A stretch of 64,000 nt of DNA from the NCBI RefSeq assembly GCF_002102345.1, contig NZ_LQPP01000025.1, positions 1 to 64,000 on the forward strand. The letters run 5' to 3'. The position numbers were made by a program, and so were the translations under genes. Within the stretch, counting starts at the first letter, position 1, and the number at the start of each line of letters is the position of its first letter. Shown in pieces: positions 1 through 9,932 of this stretch. Below the pieces are notes generated by a model that saw only the letters and a list, made by a program, of their open reading frames with translations, had not been told where the DNA came from and did no database searches. The DNA comes from Mycolicibacterium peregrinum (lineage in GTDB: Bacteria > Actinomycetota > Actinomycetes > Mycobacteriales > Mycobacteriaceae).

Positions 1-1224
1 GGGCCGGGCCGGCGCTGCGGGCCGAGCCGCCGACGACGCCTCGCCGGCCGGGAGCGACATGTCCAGCCGGGTCTCGATACGTTCGATGCGCTGCAGCAGC
101 GCGGATTCGGTGTCGTGCGCCGAGGGCAGCAGCAGGCGGGCGCACACGACTTCCAGCAGCAGCCGCGGTGCGGTGGCACCGCGCATCTCACCGAGGCCGG
201 CGTGTACCACCTCGGCATACCGGGCCAACGTCGCCGCGCCCACCCGGTCGGCCTGCTCCCGCATGCGTTCCAGCACATCGGCCGGGGCATCGACGACACC
301 GCGGGTGACGGCGTCGGGCACGGCCTGCAGCACGATCAGATCGCGGAAGCGCTCAAGCAGATCGGTGGCGAACCGCCGCGGATCATGACCGGCGTCGATC
401 ACGGCCTCGACGGCTCCGAACAGCGCCGCCGCATCACCGGCGGCCAACGCCTCGACCGCGTCGTCGATGAGTGCCATATCGGTGGCGCCCAGCAGGGCCA
501 GCGCCCGTTGATAGGTGATGTGGTTACCGTTGGCGCCCTGCTCGGAGCCGGCCAGCAGCTGATCGAGCACCGAGAGCGTGTCACGAGGTGAACCGCCGCC
601 GGCCCGGATGACCAGCGGGTATACCGCGTCGTCGACGTGGACGTTCTCCTCGGCGCAGATGCGCTCCAGCAGCGGTCGCATGGTGCGCGGGGCCAGCAGC
701 CGGAACGGGTAGTGATGCGTACGCGACCGGATGGTCGGCAGCACCTTCTCCGGTTCGGTGGTGGCGAACACGAAGATCAGGTGCTCGGGCGGCTCCTCGA
801 CGATCTTGAGCAGCGCGTTGAAGCCGGCCGTCGTGACCATGTGGGCCTCGTCGACGATGAAGATGCGGTACCGCGACTGGGCCGGCGCATAGAACGCACG
901 GTCCCGCAGCTCGCGGGTGTCGTCCACACCGCCGTGGCTGGCCGCGTCGAGCTCGACGACATCGACGTTGCCCGGGCCGTTCGGGGCCAGCGCGACGCAC
1001 GAATCGCACACCCCGCACGGTGTCGGCGTCGGCCCCTGCTCACAGTTGAGCGAGCGGGCGAGGATGCGCGCCGAGGAAGTCTTGCCGCAGCCGCGCGGCC
1101 CGGAGAACAGATATGCGTGGTTGATCCGGTTCGCGGTCAGCGCGGTCGATAGCGGCTCGGTGACATGTTCCTGGCCAACGACTTCCGCGAAGCTTGCCGG
1201 CCGGTATTTGCGGTAGAGAGCCAC
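1..1224 (-). CDS. dnaX: DNA polymerase III subunit gamma/tau, 5' part (gene runs off the window)
   Basis: This is the clamp-loader ATPase of the replicative polymerase; 408 codons are inside the window and the C-terminus is cut off by the window edge. The start is a GTG at 1224, giving VALYRKYRPASF, the usual family N-terminus. The Walker A motif GPRGCGKTS is at residues 42-50 with K48. Four zinc-binding cysteines lie at about C61, C70, C73 and C76, and Walker B (FIVDEAH) is near 122-128. An Ala/Pro-rich stretch begins at the cut end, as expected where the AAA+ core passes into the tau tail. In M. tuberculosis dnaX (Rv3721c) also neighbours the Rv3722c aminotransferase, which supports orthology. 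Confidence 0.96.
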   Translation of the reverse strand, partial: MALYRKYRPASFAEVVGQEHVTEPLSTALTANRINHAYLFSGPRGCGKTSSARILARSLNCEQGPTPTPCGVCDSCVALAPNGPGNVDVVELDAASHGGVDDTRELRDRAFYAPAQSRYRIFIVDEAHMVTTAGFNALLKIVEEPPEHLIFVFATTEPEKVLPTIRSRTHHYPFRLLAPRTMRPLLERICAEENVHVDDAVYPLVIRAGGGSPRDTLSVLDQLLAGSEQGANGNHITYQRALALLGATDMALIDDAVEALAAGDAAALFGAVEAVIDAGHDPRRFATDLLERFRDLIVLQAVPDAVTRGVVDAPADVLERMREQADRVGAATLARYAEVVHAGLGEMRGATAPRLLLEVVCARLLLPSAHDTESALLQRIERIETRLDMSLPAGEASSAARPAAPARP

Positions 1225-1271
1225 GGGAGAAGGCTACCGACTGCATCCGACCAGTTGCCAAGCCCGGTGCC

Positions 1272-1336
1272 CGTTGACTTTGAGCCCACGCACACCGTTA
1301 CCCGCACAAATGCTGCGTCAGCTCAAAGTCAACGCA
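1272..1336. repeat. Palindromic repeat, copy 1
   Basis: A perfect 13-bp inverted repeat (CGTTGACTTTGAG at 1272-1284 and its complement at 1322-1334) encloses a 37-nt loop. Positions 1274-1336 match 56 of 63 bases of the second copy at 2335-2397, in the same orientation. This copy lies in the 205-bp space between the divergent starts of dnaX and the AbiEi/DUF559-like gene, so it is not a simple transcription terminator. Confidence 0.85.
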
Positions 1337-1429
1337 GAGTTCTCCCACAGTGCGTGATTCATCCACAGGTGCCGAAGCCGAGACCCGCACACACCCGTCG
1401 TTGTCCCTGCCGCCGGCGACGCTCGCCAA

Positions 1430-2326
1430 ATGAGTGAGCCCTTCATCGGCACCGAAGCCCTGGCGGCCGGAGTCGTCAACCGCTACCAGCTCAACCGCTA
1501 CCACCGCGCGGTCCTGCCGAACATATACGTGGACAAGCGAACTGCAGTGTCGCTGCGGCTACGCAGTAAGGCGGCGTGGTTGTGGTCGGGTCGGAACGGG
1601 GTGATCGCCGGGTCCGCCGCATCGGCGCTCCATGGTGCGAAATGGGTGGCCGACGACGTTCCGATCGAGTTGATCAGCGCCAAGACCAAGCCACCCCAGA
1701 AGGTGATCACCCGCCAGGACCTGATCTGTGACGGGGAGGTCACGCGCATCGACGGTCTGTCGGTCACGAGCGTCGAGCGCACTGCTTTTGACCTCGGGCG
1801 ACGCGGGTTGATCGGTGAGGCTGTCGCGCGGCTTGACGCACTTGCCCGAGCCACCGGATTGAAGCCGGACGACGTGCTGACGCTCGCCGCACACCACCCT
1901 CACGCCCGTGGCCTGCGACAACTCGAACGGGCACTCGATCTATGCGACCCCGGCGGTCAGTCCCCGAAAGAAACCTGGCTGCGGCTGATGCTCATCGACG
2001 CAGGTTTTCCGCGGCCGCAGACACAGATACCCGTGCTCGGGCCCGACGGCTACCCGAGGTACTTCCTGGACATGGGTTGGGAAGAGCTGATGCTGGCCGT
2101 CGAATACGAGGGCGTACAGCACGCCGATCAGCTGGGCTATGACATCGTGCGGGCCGACTACATCACACGAGTCGGCTGGACCCAGGTGAGAGTGGCCGCA
2201 GGACACCGACGACCCGCCATCATCGCCCGGTTGGAGCGCGAATGGGACCGACTTTGGCGGCCAGAGCTCGGGATCATGCCGCGCCGGCCACCGCTGGCCG
2301 GTCCCCCATTGGAACTCGGCTGTTGA
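1430..2326 (+). CDS. AbiEi-type antitoxin-like protein with C-terminal DUF559/Vsr-like endonuclease fold
   Basis: The 298-residue protein belongs to a mycobacterial family usually labelled type IV toxin-antitoxin AbiEi-like or DUF559. The N-terminal half (about 1-170) has the AbiEi-style core with WSGRNGVIAGSAASALHG and a later TSVERTAFDLGRRG segment. The C-terminal part (about 185-285) has FLDMGWEELMLAVEYEGVQH, resembling the D...E-x-E core of very-short-patch-repair-like nucleases. No AbiEii-type toxin is next to it. Both sides carry a copy of one palindromic repeat, and the stop codon lies in the left edge of the second copy. Function is inferred from fold resemblance only; whether it is nuclease, regulator or solitary antitoxin is open. 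Confidence 0.7.
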   Translation: MSEPFIGTEALAAGVVNRYQLNRYHRAVLPNIYVDKRTAVSLRLRSKAAWLWSGRNGVIAGSAASALHGAKWVADDVPIELISAKTKPPQKVITRQDLICDGEVTRIDGLSVTSVERTAFDLGRRGLIGEAVARLDALARATGLKPDDVLTLAAHHPHARGLRQLERALDLCDPGGQSPKETWLRLMLIDAGFPRPQTQIPVLGPDGYPRYFLDMGWEELMLAVEYEGVQHADQLGYDIVRADYITRVGWTQVRVAAGHRRPAIIARLEREWDRLWRPELGIMPRRPPLAGPPLELGC

Positions 2327-2397
2327 CTTTGAAATTGACTTTGAATCCACGCACACCGCTACTCGCACAAATGCGGCATCAGTTCAAAGTCAACGCA
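2322..2397. repeat. Palindromic repeat, copy 2
   Basis: The inverted repeat TTGACTTTGAA (2335-2345) pairs with its complement at 2383-2393 around a 37-nt loop. An extra GTTGACTTTGA half-site at 2322-2332 duplicates the left arm, and an extra GTCAACGCAAA sits just downstream at 2401. Relative to copy 1 the stem pair G1284-C1322 has become A2345-T2383, a compensatory change. The element separates the AbiEi/DUF559-like gene from the convergent aminotransferase gene. Confidence 0.85.
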
Positions 2398-2401
2398 AAG
2401 G

Positions 2402-3808
<1,407 letters not shown>

Positions 3809-3880
3809 AAGGCGAGTGTAATACCCGTCCCTTTGCCCGGCGTTTCGGGACTGGTTCAAGCGTCCGCTACGATTGCCGAC

Positions 3881-3966
3881 GGAGGATTCGCCTAGTGGCC
3901 TATGGCGCTCGCCTGGAACGCGGGTTGGGTTAACAGCCCTCAGGGGTTCAAATCCCCTATCCTCCG
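3881..3966 (+). tRNA. tRNA-Ser(GGA)
   Basis: The acceptor stem GGAGGAT (3881-3887) pairs with ATCCTCC (3959-3965), and the discriminator is G at 3966. The anticodon stem CTCGC/GCGGG encloses loop CTGGAAC, giving anticodon GGA. A long variable arm and a T-arm with GGTTCAAATCC follow, as in class II serine tRNAs. No CCA is encoded. It lies between the SRP RNA and lucA. Confidence 0.95.
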
Positions 3967-4050
3967 CGCTCGGGTCCGGGGTGCGACCTGCTGAATCAAC
4001 CCTGATCAGCAGCTCGCACCCCGGCCCAATTTCAGTACCCGAGGAGGAGT

Positions 4051-4818
4051 ATGGGCCGCACCGTCGCGGTGATCTGGCACGTGTCGTTTTCGATCGTGGC
4101 CGCCGGCCTCTACTTCTTTTTCGTTCTTCCCAGATGGCATGAGCTCGTCGGCGATACCTCGCCCACGCTCGGACTGATCCTCCGCATCGTCACCGGAGTG
4201 CTGATCGGTCTGGCCGCCCTGCCGGTGGTGTTCACGCTGCAGCGGACCAAGCGTCCCGAGCTGTCCACCCCCGAGTTGGCGCTGCGGTTGCGGGCCGCCT
4301 CGATCGCGCTGCACGTGCTGGCCGCGGTGCTGATCATCGGCACCGCAGTCTCCGAGATCTGGTTGTCCCTGGACAGCGCCGGCCCGTGGCTGTTCGGGAT
4401 CTACGGCGCCGCCGCCGCGATCGCACTCCTCGGCATCTTCGCCTTCTACCTGGCCTTCGTCGCCGAACTGCCGCCACCGCCGCCGAAGCCCGTCAAGACC
4501 CGGGAGAAGTCCGAGCGCCGCGGCCGCAAGAAGGCCGCAGCCGAGACCGAGGACGCTGCTGAGTCGGACGAGGCCGAAGAGACTGAAGAGGCCGACGAGT
4601 CCGAAGAGACCACTGAAGTCCCGTCCGAGGACGACGCCGAAGAGGCGGAAGAGACCGAGGACCAAGTCGAAGAGTCCGGCGCCGAGGAGCCTCAGTCGAC
4701 GGCCGAGGAAGCCGAGCCGATCGAAGGCAACTCCCTGCGTAATCGGCGGCCGTCCAGCAAGAGCGGTACCAAGCGGCGGGGCTGGCGCTCGCGCGGCGAA
4801 GTCGCCACCGAGGACTGA
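4051..4818 (+). CDS. lucA: LucA-like membrane protein (Rv3723 family)
   Basis: The 255-residue protein has four predicted membrane segments (roughly 7-27, 41-61, 86-108 and 115-140), then a proline run (PPPPPKP) and a long cytoplasmic tail very rich in Glu/Asp with a basic end. In M. tuberculosis the protein at this locus, Rv3723/LucA, is of nearly the same length and is needed for fatty-acid and cholesterol uptake through Mce1 and Mce4. A strong Shine-Dalgarno GGAGGAG sits about 4 bases before the ATG. The acidic tail is low-complexity and makes long antisense frames that I do not count. Assignment rests on synteny plus topology. Confidence 0.8.
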   Translation: MGRTVAVIWHVSFSIVAAGLYFFFVLPRWHELVGDTSPTLGLILRIVTGVLIGLAALPVVFTLQRTKRPELSTPELALRLRAASIALHVLAAVLIIGTAVSEIWLSLDSAGPWLFGIYGAAAAIALLGIFAFYLAFVAELPPPPPKPVKTREKSERRGRKKAAAETEDAAESDEAEETEEADESEETTEVPSEDDAEEAEETEDQVEESGAEEPQSTAEEAEPIEGNSLRNRRPSSKSGTKRRGWRSRGEVATED

Positions 4819-4868
4819 CGCACACCAATCGCGTCGACATCGGCTACTTATCCAGCCAAGATGGGTAT

Positions 4869-5891
4869 ATGAGCAAAGTGAGCTCACATCCGTTCAGAAC
4901 GATCGTCGCGGTGGCAGTGACCGCCGCGACGGCCGTTATCGCCCCGATTGCACCTGCCGCCGCCGCACCCGGTGACCCCGAGACGGTGGCCTCCCAGATC
5001 GAACCGTCGGTGGCCCGCATCGACACCGTCGTGGATTACCAACAGGCCTACGGCATCGGCACCGGCATCGTGTTGTCGCCGAACGGTGAGGTCCTGACGA
5101 ACTACCACGTCGTCCAGGGAGCCAACTCGATCAGCGCCACGGTCGGCGGCCAGCGGTACCCGGCCGACCTGGTCGGCTACGACCGGCAGAACGACATCGC
5201 CGTGCTGCAACTGCACGGAGCGGCAGGCCTGCCGCCGGCGCCGATCGGCGATTCGGCCGCGCTGGCACCGGGGCGTCCCGTCGTCGCGCTCGGCAATGCC
5301 GGGGGCAGTGGCGCTCCCCTGACCCGTGAGGTCGGCACCATCAGCGCGTTCAATCGGACCGTCAACGCCGAGGACGAGCTGACCGGCACGAGCGACGAGA
5401 TCAACGGACTGATCGAATTCGCCGCGCCGGTGCGTGCGGGTGACTCCGGCGGTCCCGTGGTCAACGATGCCGGGCAGGTCGTGGGGATGACGACCGCCGC
5501 GTCGGTGAACTTCCGCATGGGCCCCGGCGGCAAGGGGTTCGCCATCCCGATCAATGACGCGATGGCCATCGCCGGGCAGATCCGCTCCCGCACCCCGTCG
5601 GGCTCGGTGCACATCGGGCCGCCGACCCTGCTCGGCGTCGGTGTCCGCACCGCGCAGCGCCAGAGCGGCGGCGTGATCGTCCAGGACGTCATCGCGGGCG
5701 GCCCGGCCGACGCGGCCGGCCTGATTCCGGGCGACGTGCTCACCACCATCGACAACACCCCGCTGGATTCGGCCCGCGCCCTGACGCTGGTCCTCGACCG
5801 GCACTACCCGGGCGACGTGGTCGGTCTGACCTGGCTGGACCAGGGCGGCCAGCAGCACACCGGCAAGGCCACCCTGGCCGCCGGGCCGTAA
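4869..5891 (+). CDS. Secreted trypsin-like serine protease with PDZ domain (PepA/HtrA-like)
   Basis: The 340-residue protein starts with a signal peptide ending near APAAAA (residues 27-33). The S1C protease domain carries the full triad: H80 in TNYHVV, D109 in NDIAVLQL and S193 in RAGDSGGP. A PDZ domain (about 240-335, with GGPADAAGLIPGDVL) follows. The arrangement matches secreted mycobacterial PepA (Rv0125, Mtb32A). It should act outside the membrane in protein quality control or processing. The next gene starts 3 bp after the stop, although that gene is an unrelated regulator. Confidence 0.9.
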   Translation: MSKVSSHPFRTIVAVAVTAATAVIAPIAPAAAAPGDPETVASQIEPSVARIDTVVDYQQAYGIGTGIVLSPNGEVLTNYHVVQGANSISATVGGQRYPADLVGYDRQNDIAVLQLHGAAGLPPAPIGDSAALAPGRPVVALGNAGGSGAPLTREVGTISAFNRTVNAEDELTGTSDEINGLIEFAAPVRAGDSGGPVVNDAGQVVGMTTAASVNFRMGPGGKGFAIPINDAMAIAGQIRSRTPSGSVHIGPPTLLGVGVRTAQRQSGGVIVQDVIAGGPADAAGLIPGDVLTTIDNTPLDSARALTLVLDRHYPGDVVGLTWLDQGGQQHTGKATLAAGP

Positions 5892-5894
5892 TCC

Positions 5895-7457
5895 GTGGTC
5901 ACGCTGGACCGCCTGATCAACGTTCTGGGCGGCTACGGGGTGCGGCTGCGCGCCCCGGCACCTGGATCTTCTCCGGCGCCACGCTCGACCGAGTTGCGCA
6001 GCGTCGTGATGCACGAGCCCGGCCCGGTCATCGGCGATGTCCTGCTGGCCGTCGGAGCCGGTTCTGTGACCGAGGCGGTGCAGTGGGCGAAGGCCGCACG
6101 CGCCGTGGTGGTCCTGGTCCGCGGTCCACACGACCCGGCCGACGACGACGTAACGGCCGACGACCGCATCGCGGTGATGACGGTCGAGCCGGAGGTCTCC
6201 TGGAGTGAGCTCGCGGCCGTGGTCTACGGCGTCGTGCTGGAAGGCCGGGAGACCGAATCCGGGCGCGGCCCAACCGATTTGTTCGCCCTGGCCGACAGCC
6301 TCGCCGATGCCGTGGGTGGCGCGGTCACCATCGAGGACCGGCGCAGTGCGGTGCTGGCGTACTCGCGGCTGCAGCAGCATGCCGATCCGGCCCGCGCCGA
6401 GACGATCCTGAGCCGGGGGGCACCGGAACGGCTGCGCACGCTCTTCGAGGCCCGTGGGGTGTTCCGGCATCTGGCCGAGTCCGACGACCCGATGTTCGTC
6501 GACGGCGATGCCGAGCTGGGTCTGACCGGGCGGATGGTGGTGGCCGCCCGGGCCGGCCGCGAACTGCTCGGTTCAATCTGGGTGACGTGTGCCGCGCCCC
6601 TGCCCGACGCGCGCCGCGCCGCACTGGCCGACGGCGCCCGCATGGTCGCCCTGCATCTGTTGCGCTCCCGGGCGAGCGCCGATCTGGAACGCCAGGTGGA
6701 GTCGGAGCTGGTGATCCGTCTGCTCGAAGGTGCCGCCGATGCCACCACGGCGGCCAGCCGGCTCGGGCTGCCGCAGACGCCGCTGCGGGTGATCGCATTG
6801 CGTGCCCGCACCGGGAACGAGCGGCATGCCGCGCTGCTGCTGGCGTTCGAGCGGGCGACCGCCGGCTTCGGCTGGTCGCGTCCCGGGCGCAGCGCCCTGG
6901 CCGGCAATACGGTCTACACCGTGTTGCCCGGCGCCGAGGCCGAGGCGGCGAGCCGGTGGGTGACGGGGCTGCGCGCCGCATTGCCCGAGCCGGTGACCGT
7001 GCTGGCCGGCATCAGCGGTCCGGCCACCGCCGCCGAGCTTGCCCTGGCCCGCAGCGAGGCCGACGAGTGCCTGGCGCTGCACGAAGTCCGGCACGAGGTG
7101 CACGGAGACGACGTCGGCCTCGAAGACAGGGTGCCGGTCTACGACGAGGCCTGGGACGAGATTCTGCTGCAGCGGCTGCGGATCGCCGCGCGCGCCGGCC
7201 GCGCCCCGCAGCGCGGACCCGTCGCCGAGCTACGGGCCCACGACCAGGCCAACGGCACGCAGTACGCGGTCACATTGCGAGCTTGGCTGGAAGCCCAGGG
7301 CGACCTGGCCGGGGCCGGGCGGGCGCTCGGTGTGCACGAGAACACCGTGCGCTACCGGCTGCGCAAGATGGTCGAACTGACCCAGCTGGACCTGGACGAT
7401 GCCCGCAAGCGACTGGCGATGATGATCGAGCTGGCGTCCACCGAAGAGTTGTCGTAA
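5895..7457 (+). CDS. PucR/CdaR-type transcriptional regulator
   Basis: The 520-residue protein begins with GTG (VVTLDRLINVLGGYGVRLRAP) and has an N-terminal PucR-type sensor region, a middle GGDEF-like fold and a C-terminal helix-turn-helix. The last domain (about 440-515) contains GDLAGAGRALGVHENTVRYR, the conserved PucR DNA-binding motif. It starts 3 bp after the protease stop and is followed on the same strand by a D-amino-acid-dehydrogenase-like gene 74 bp downstream. The natural inference is that it controls that gene in response to an amine or amino-acid substrate; the ligand cannot be read from sequence. Confidence 0.88.
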   Translation: MVTLDRLINVLGGYGVRLRAPAPGSSPAPRSTELRSVVMHEPGPVIGDVLLAVGAGSVTEAVQWAKAARAVVVLVRGPHDPADDDVTADDRIAVMTVEPEVSWSELAAVVYGVVLEGRETESGRGPTDLFALADSLADAVGGAVTIEDRRSAVLAYSRLQQHADPARAETILSRGAPERLRTLFEARGVFRHLAESDDPMFVDGDAELGLTGRMVVAARAGRELLGSIWVTCAAPLPDARRAALADGARMVALHLLRSRASADLERQVESELVIRLLEGAADATTAASRLGLPQTPLRVIALRARTGNERHAALLLAFERATAGFGWSRPGRSALAGNTVYTVLPGAEAEAASRWVTGLRAALPEPVTVLAGISGPATAAELALARSEADECLALHEVRHEVHGDDVGLEDRVPVYDEAWDEILLQRLRIAARAGRAPQRGPVAELRAHDQANGTQYAVTLRAWLEAQGDLAGAGRALGVHENTVRYRLRKMVELTQLDLDDARKRLAMMIELASTEELS

Positions 7458-7531
7458 CTCGACAATCACTCTGCTTCTGTTTGTCGAGATGGTGCAAACC
7501 CCGAGCGCTTGAGCGGCCTCACCATGGGAGC

Positions 7532-8782
7532 ATGTATGGGGTCGAGCGCATTGACGGTGCACCGCGGTCAGCGGTTGTCGTGGGTGCAGGCATTGTCGGC
7601 CTGTCCACCGCATGGTTTCTCCAGGAGCACGGGGTCAAGGTCACCGTGGTCGACCGCACCGGGGTCGCCGCGGGTGCGTCATGGGGCAACGCCGGCTGGG
7701 TTTCGCCGACGCTGACCATCCCGCTCAATGATCCGGCAGTGCTGCGTTACGGCGTGCGGTCGCTTTTCGACCCGGCCGCTCCGCTGCACATTCCGCTGAC
7801 CTCGGGCCCCCGCCTGCTGGCGTTCCTGGCCCGGTTCGCCATGAGCTGCCGCCTCTCCAACTGGACCAGGGTGGCCAAGGCCAACGTGCCGCTCAACGAG
7901 GAGTGCCTCGAGGCCTACGACGTGCTGACCGCCAACGGCGTGGCGGTGCCCACCACCGACGGCCCGATCACCGCACTGTTCGAGACCGCCCGTCAGGCCG
8001 AACACCTGATGACCGAACTGCGCCGGATGGCCGCCGTCGGGCAGACCGTCACCGTGACCGGCCTGTCCGGTGACACGCTGCGCGACCATGTCCCGCTGGC
8101 GTCGCCGGCGATCACCGCGGGCATCAGCGTGGAAGGCCAGCGCTTCGTGGACCCGGGCCGGTTCGTCCAGGCACTCGGCGATGCCGTCATCGCCAGGGGT
8201 GCGGAACTGGTCATCGGCGAGGTCACCGACGTGCGCGCCATGGGTGCCGGAGTGAACGTGGACCTGGCCGACCGGTCACTGAGCGCGGAGACCGCCGTGA
8301 TCGCCACTGGGGCGTGGCTGTCGAAGCTGGCGAAACCCTGGGTCCGTACGCCCGTGCAGGCCGGTCGCGGTTACTCGTTCACCGTGCCGGTCGACCGCCC
8401 GATCCTCGGGCCCATCTACCTGCCCGACGCCCGCGTCGCCTGCACGCCGTACCAGGGCAAGCTGCGGGTGGCCGGAACCATGGAGTTCCGCTCCCCCGAC
8501 GATCCGGTGCAACCGCCGCGGGTCGACGCCATCATCGCATCGGCGGCACCGCTGCTCGACGGTGTGGATTGGGAGGCCCGCACCGATGTGTGGGTGGGCC
8601 CGCGCCCGGTCAGCTCGGACGGTCGCCCACTGATAGGCGAAGTGGCACAAGGCATCTACGTGGCCGGCGGTCACGGCATGTGGGGACTGGCCCACGGTCC
8701 GGTGACCGGCCGACTGCTCGCCGAATACATGACCACCGGAAAGCAACCCGAGGCACTGCGGGAATTCGATCCCCTGCGCTGA
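7532..8782 (+). CDS. D-amino-acid dehydrogenase-like FAD oxidoreductase (DAO family)
   Basis: The 416-residue flavoenzyme has a dinucleotide-binding N-terminus AVVVGAGIVGLSTAWFL and a second FAD contact near the C-terminus (GGHGMWGLAHGPVTGRL), typical of DadA-like members. I start it at the ATG at 7532, with GGGAG just upstream; the same frame stays open far upstream but that part is antisense-like shadow over the regulator gene. It probably oxidises a D-amino or N-substituted amino acid and passes electrons to the respiratory chain. The adjacent PucR regulator suggests substrate induction. Exact substrate unknown. Confidence 0.85.
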   Translation: MYGVERIDGAPRSAVVVGAGIVGLSTAWFLQEHGVKVTVVDRTGVAAGASWGNAGWVSPTLTIPLNDPAVLRYGVRSLFDPAAPLHIPLTSGPRLLAFLARFAMSCRLSNWTRVAKANVPLNEECLEAYDVLTANGVAVPTTDGPITALFETARQAEHLMTELRRMAAVGQTVTVTGLSGDTLRDHVPLASPAITAGISVEGQRFVDPGRFVQALGDAVIARGAELVIGEVTDVRAMGAGVNVDLADRSLSAETAVIATGAWLSKLAKPWVRTPVQAGRGYSFTVPVDRPILGPIYLPDARVACTPYQGKLRVAGTMEFRSPDDPVQPPRVDAIIASAAPLLDGVDWEARTDVWVGPRPVSSDGRPLIGEVAQGIYVAGGHGMWGLAHGPVTGRLLAEYMTTGKQPEALREFDPLR

Positions 8783-8878
8783 CGAACCACGACTTTGCCC
8801 TGACGGGCCCACAAGCCGTCAGGGGCGGCGAGCATCCCGCCCCTGGCGGCAACTCCGCATCATCGGAAGGAAATCACA

Positions 8879-9343
8879 ATGACTGTCAGCCAACGTGTTT
8901 GGTTATCTCCACAGGCGTATGAGCGCCTCCAGGTCGAGCTGTCGACACTGCGCGATCTGATCGCCAACGAAGCGGCATCCGATTCCGACGAGAACGAAGT
9001 GGCGATCCAGCGGGCCCGTCAGACCCGCATCCAGCAGATCCACGACCTGCTGCTCAACGCGGTCGTCGGTGAGGATCCGCCGGACGACGGGGTGGCCGAG
9101 CCGGGCATGGTGTTGACCGTGCGCTACGACCAGACCGGCGAGATCGAGACCTTCCTGCTGGGCGTCCGCGGCGCCGAATACGGCGACCTGGAGGTCTATT
9201 CGGTGAACTCACCGTTGGGCGAGGCGATCGTCGGCGCACGTCCCGGCGAGCAGCGCCACTACCCGGTACCCAGCGGCGAGGACCTGCCGGTCACCCTGAT
9301 CAGTGCAGTGCCGTTCGGGATGCACCTGCCGGCCGTGGGATAG
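8879..9343 (+). CDS. GreA/GreB-family transcription factor homolog (Rv3788-like)
   Basis: The 154-residue protein has the Gre layout: an N-terminal coiled coil (about 10-65, with YERLQVELSTLRDLI) and a C-terminal FKBP-like domain (about 75-150, with GMVLTVRY, SPLGEAIVGARPGE). Length and spacing fit the mycobacterial Gre-factor homolog Rv3788 rather than the main GreA. The acidic tip region is SDSDENEVAI, so cleavage-stimulating acidic residues may or may not be correctly placed. It should bind the RNA polymerase secondary channel. A good ribosome site (GGAAGGAAA) precedes the ATG. Confidence 0.8.
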   Translation: MTVSQRVWLSPQAYERLQVELSTLRDLIANEAASDSDENEVAIQRARQTRIQQIHDLLLNAVVGEDPPDDGVAEPGMVLTVRYDQTGEIETFLLGVRGAEYGDLEVYSVNSPLGEAIVGARPGEQRHYPVPSGEDLPVTLISAVPFGMHLPAVG

Positions 9344-9368
9344 GGCGCGTGCGTCCTAGTCTGTTCGG

Positions 9369-9932
9369 ATGGCCGAACGCAAGGGCACGCCGGGCAGCCT
9401 GACCGCCGATGACTGGGTGCAGGCCGGGTACGCCCTGCTGGCATCCGACGGGATGCGGGCGCTGAAGATCGAGCGACTCTGCGAGCAGATCGGCGCGACC
9501 CGGGGCAGCTTCTACTGGCACTTCACCGACATGAAGGGCTACCGGGCCGCCCTGGTCGCGTCATGGAATGCGTTCCTGGAGCAGGACCGCCGCTCCTTGG
9601 CCGAACTCGAACACCTGCCGCCTCGCGAGCGACTGTCGGGGATGATGAAGCAGCTGCTCAGCCCGCAGCACTGGACGCTGGAACGCGCGATGCGGGAGTG
9701 GGCCCGCTCCGACGACGTCGCCGCGGCCAACGTACGGGCGGCCGACCACCGCGTGCTGGTCGCTGTCACCAAGGCCTACCTCGACTACGGGTTCAGCCCC
9801 GAGGACGCGGCGCTGCGCGGACAGGCCACCTTCGCCACGGGGATCGGCGTGCTGCACCTGATGGACTCAGCCGATGCTTTGACCACCGCCGAGCGCTACG
9901 AGAGATTCCTGGATCTCATGCTGACTCGATGA
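9369..9932 (+). CDS. TetR-family transcriptional regulator
   Basis: The 187-residue protein has the TetR DNA-binding domain at about 15-60, with the recognition segment IGATRGSFYWHFTDMKGYRAALVAS written here in part as GATRGSFYWHF. The rest is the variable helical ligand domain. It begins 25 bp after the Gre-like gene. Its 3' end overlaps by 17 bp with the convergent TetR gene downstream. No clear operator was seen at its own start. Confidence 0.85.
   Translation: MAERKGTPGSLTADDWVQAGYALLASDGMRALKIERLCEQIGATRGSFYWHFTDMKGYRAALVASWNAFLEQDRRSLAELEHLPPRERLSGMMKQLLSPQHWTLERAMREWARSDDVAAANVRAADHRVLVAVTKAYLDYGFSPEDAALRGQATFATGIGVLHLMDSADALTTAERYERFLDLMLTR

Noticed and set aside
1272-2397. The flanking palindromes as integron attC sites
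   Set aside because: The ends read GTTGACT and AGTCAAC and do not fit the GTTRRRY/RYYYAAC core, and no integrase is present.
4006-4887. 293-codon antisense frame over lucA
   Set aside because: Produced by the repetitive Glu/Asp codons of lucA; the translation has no family features.
4884-6470. 528-codon antisense frame over the protease and regulator
   Set aside because: High-GC antisense shadow; both plus-strand genes have full catalytic or DNA-binding motifs.
6587-7531. Long open frame running into the D-amino-acid dehydrogenase gene
   Set aside because: Its translation is Arg/Pro/Ala-rich shadow of the PucR coding frame; homology begins at the ATG at 7532.
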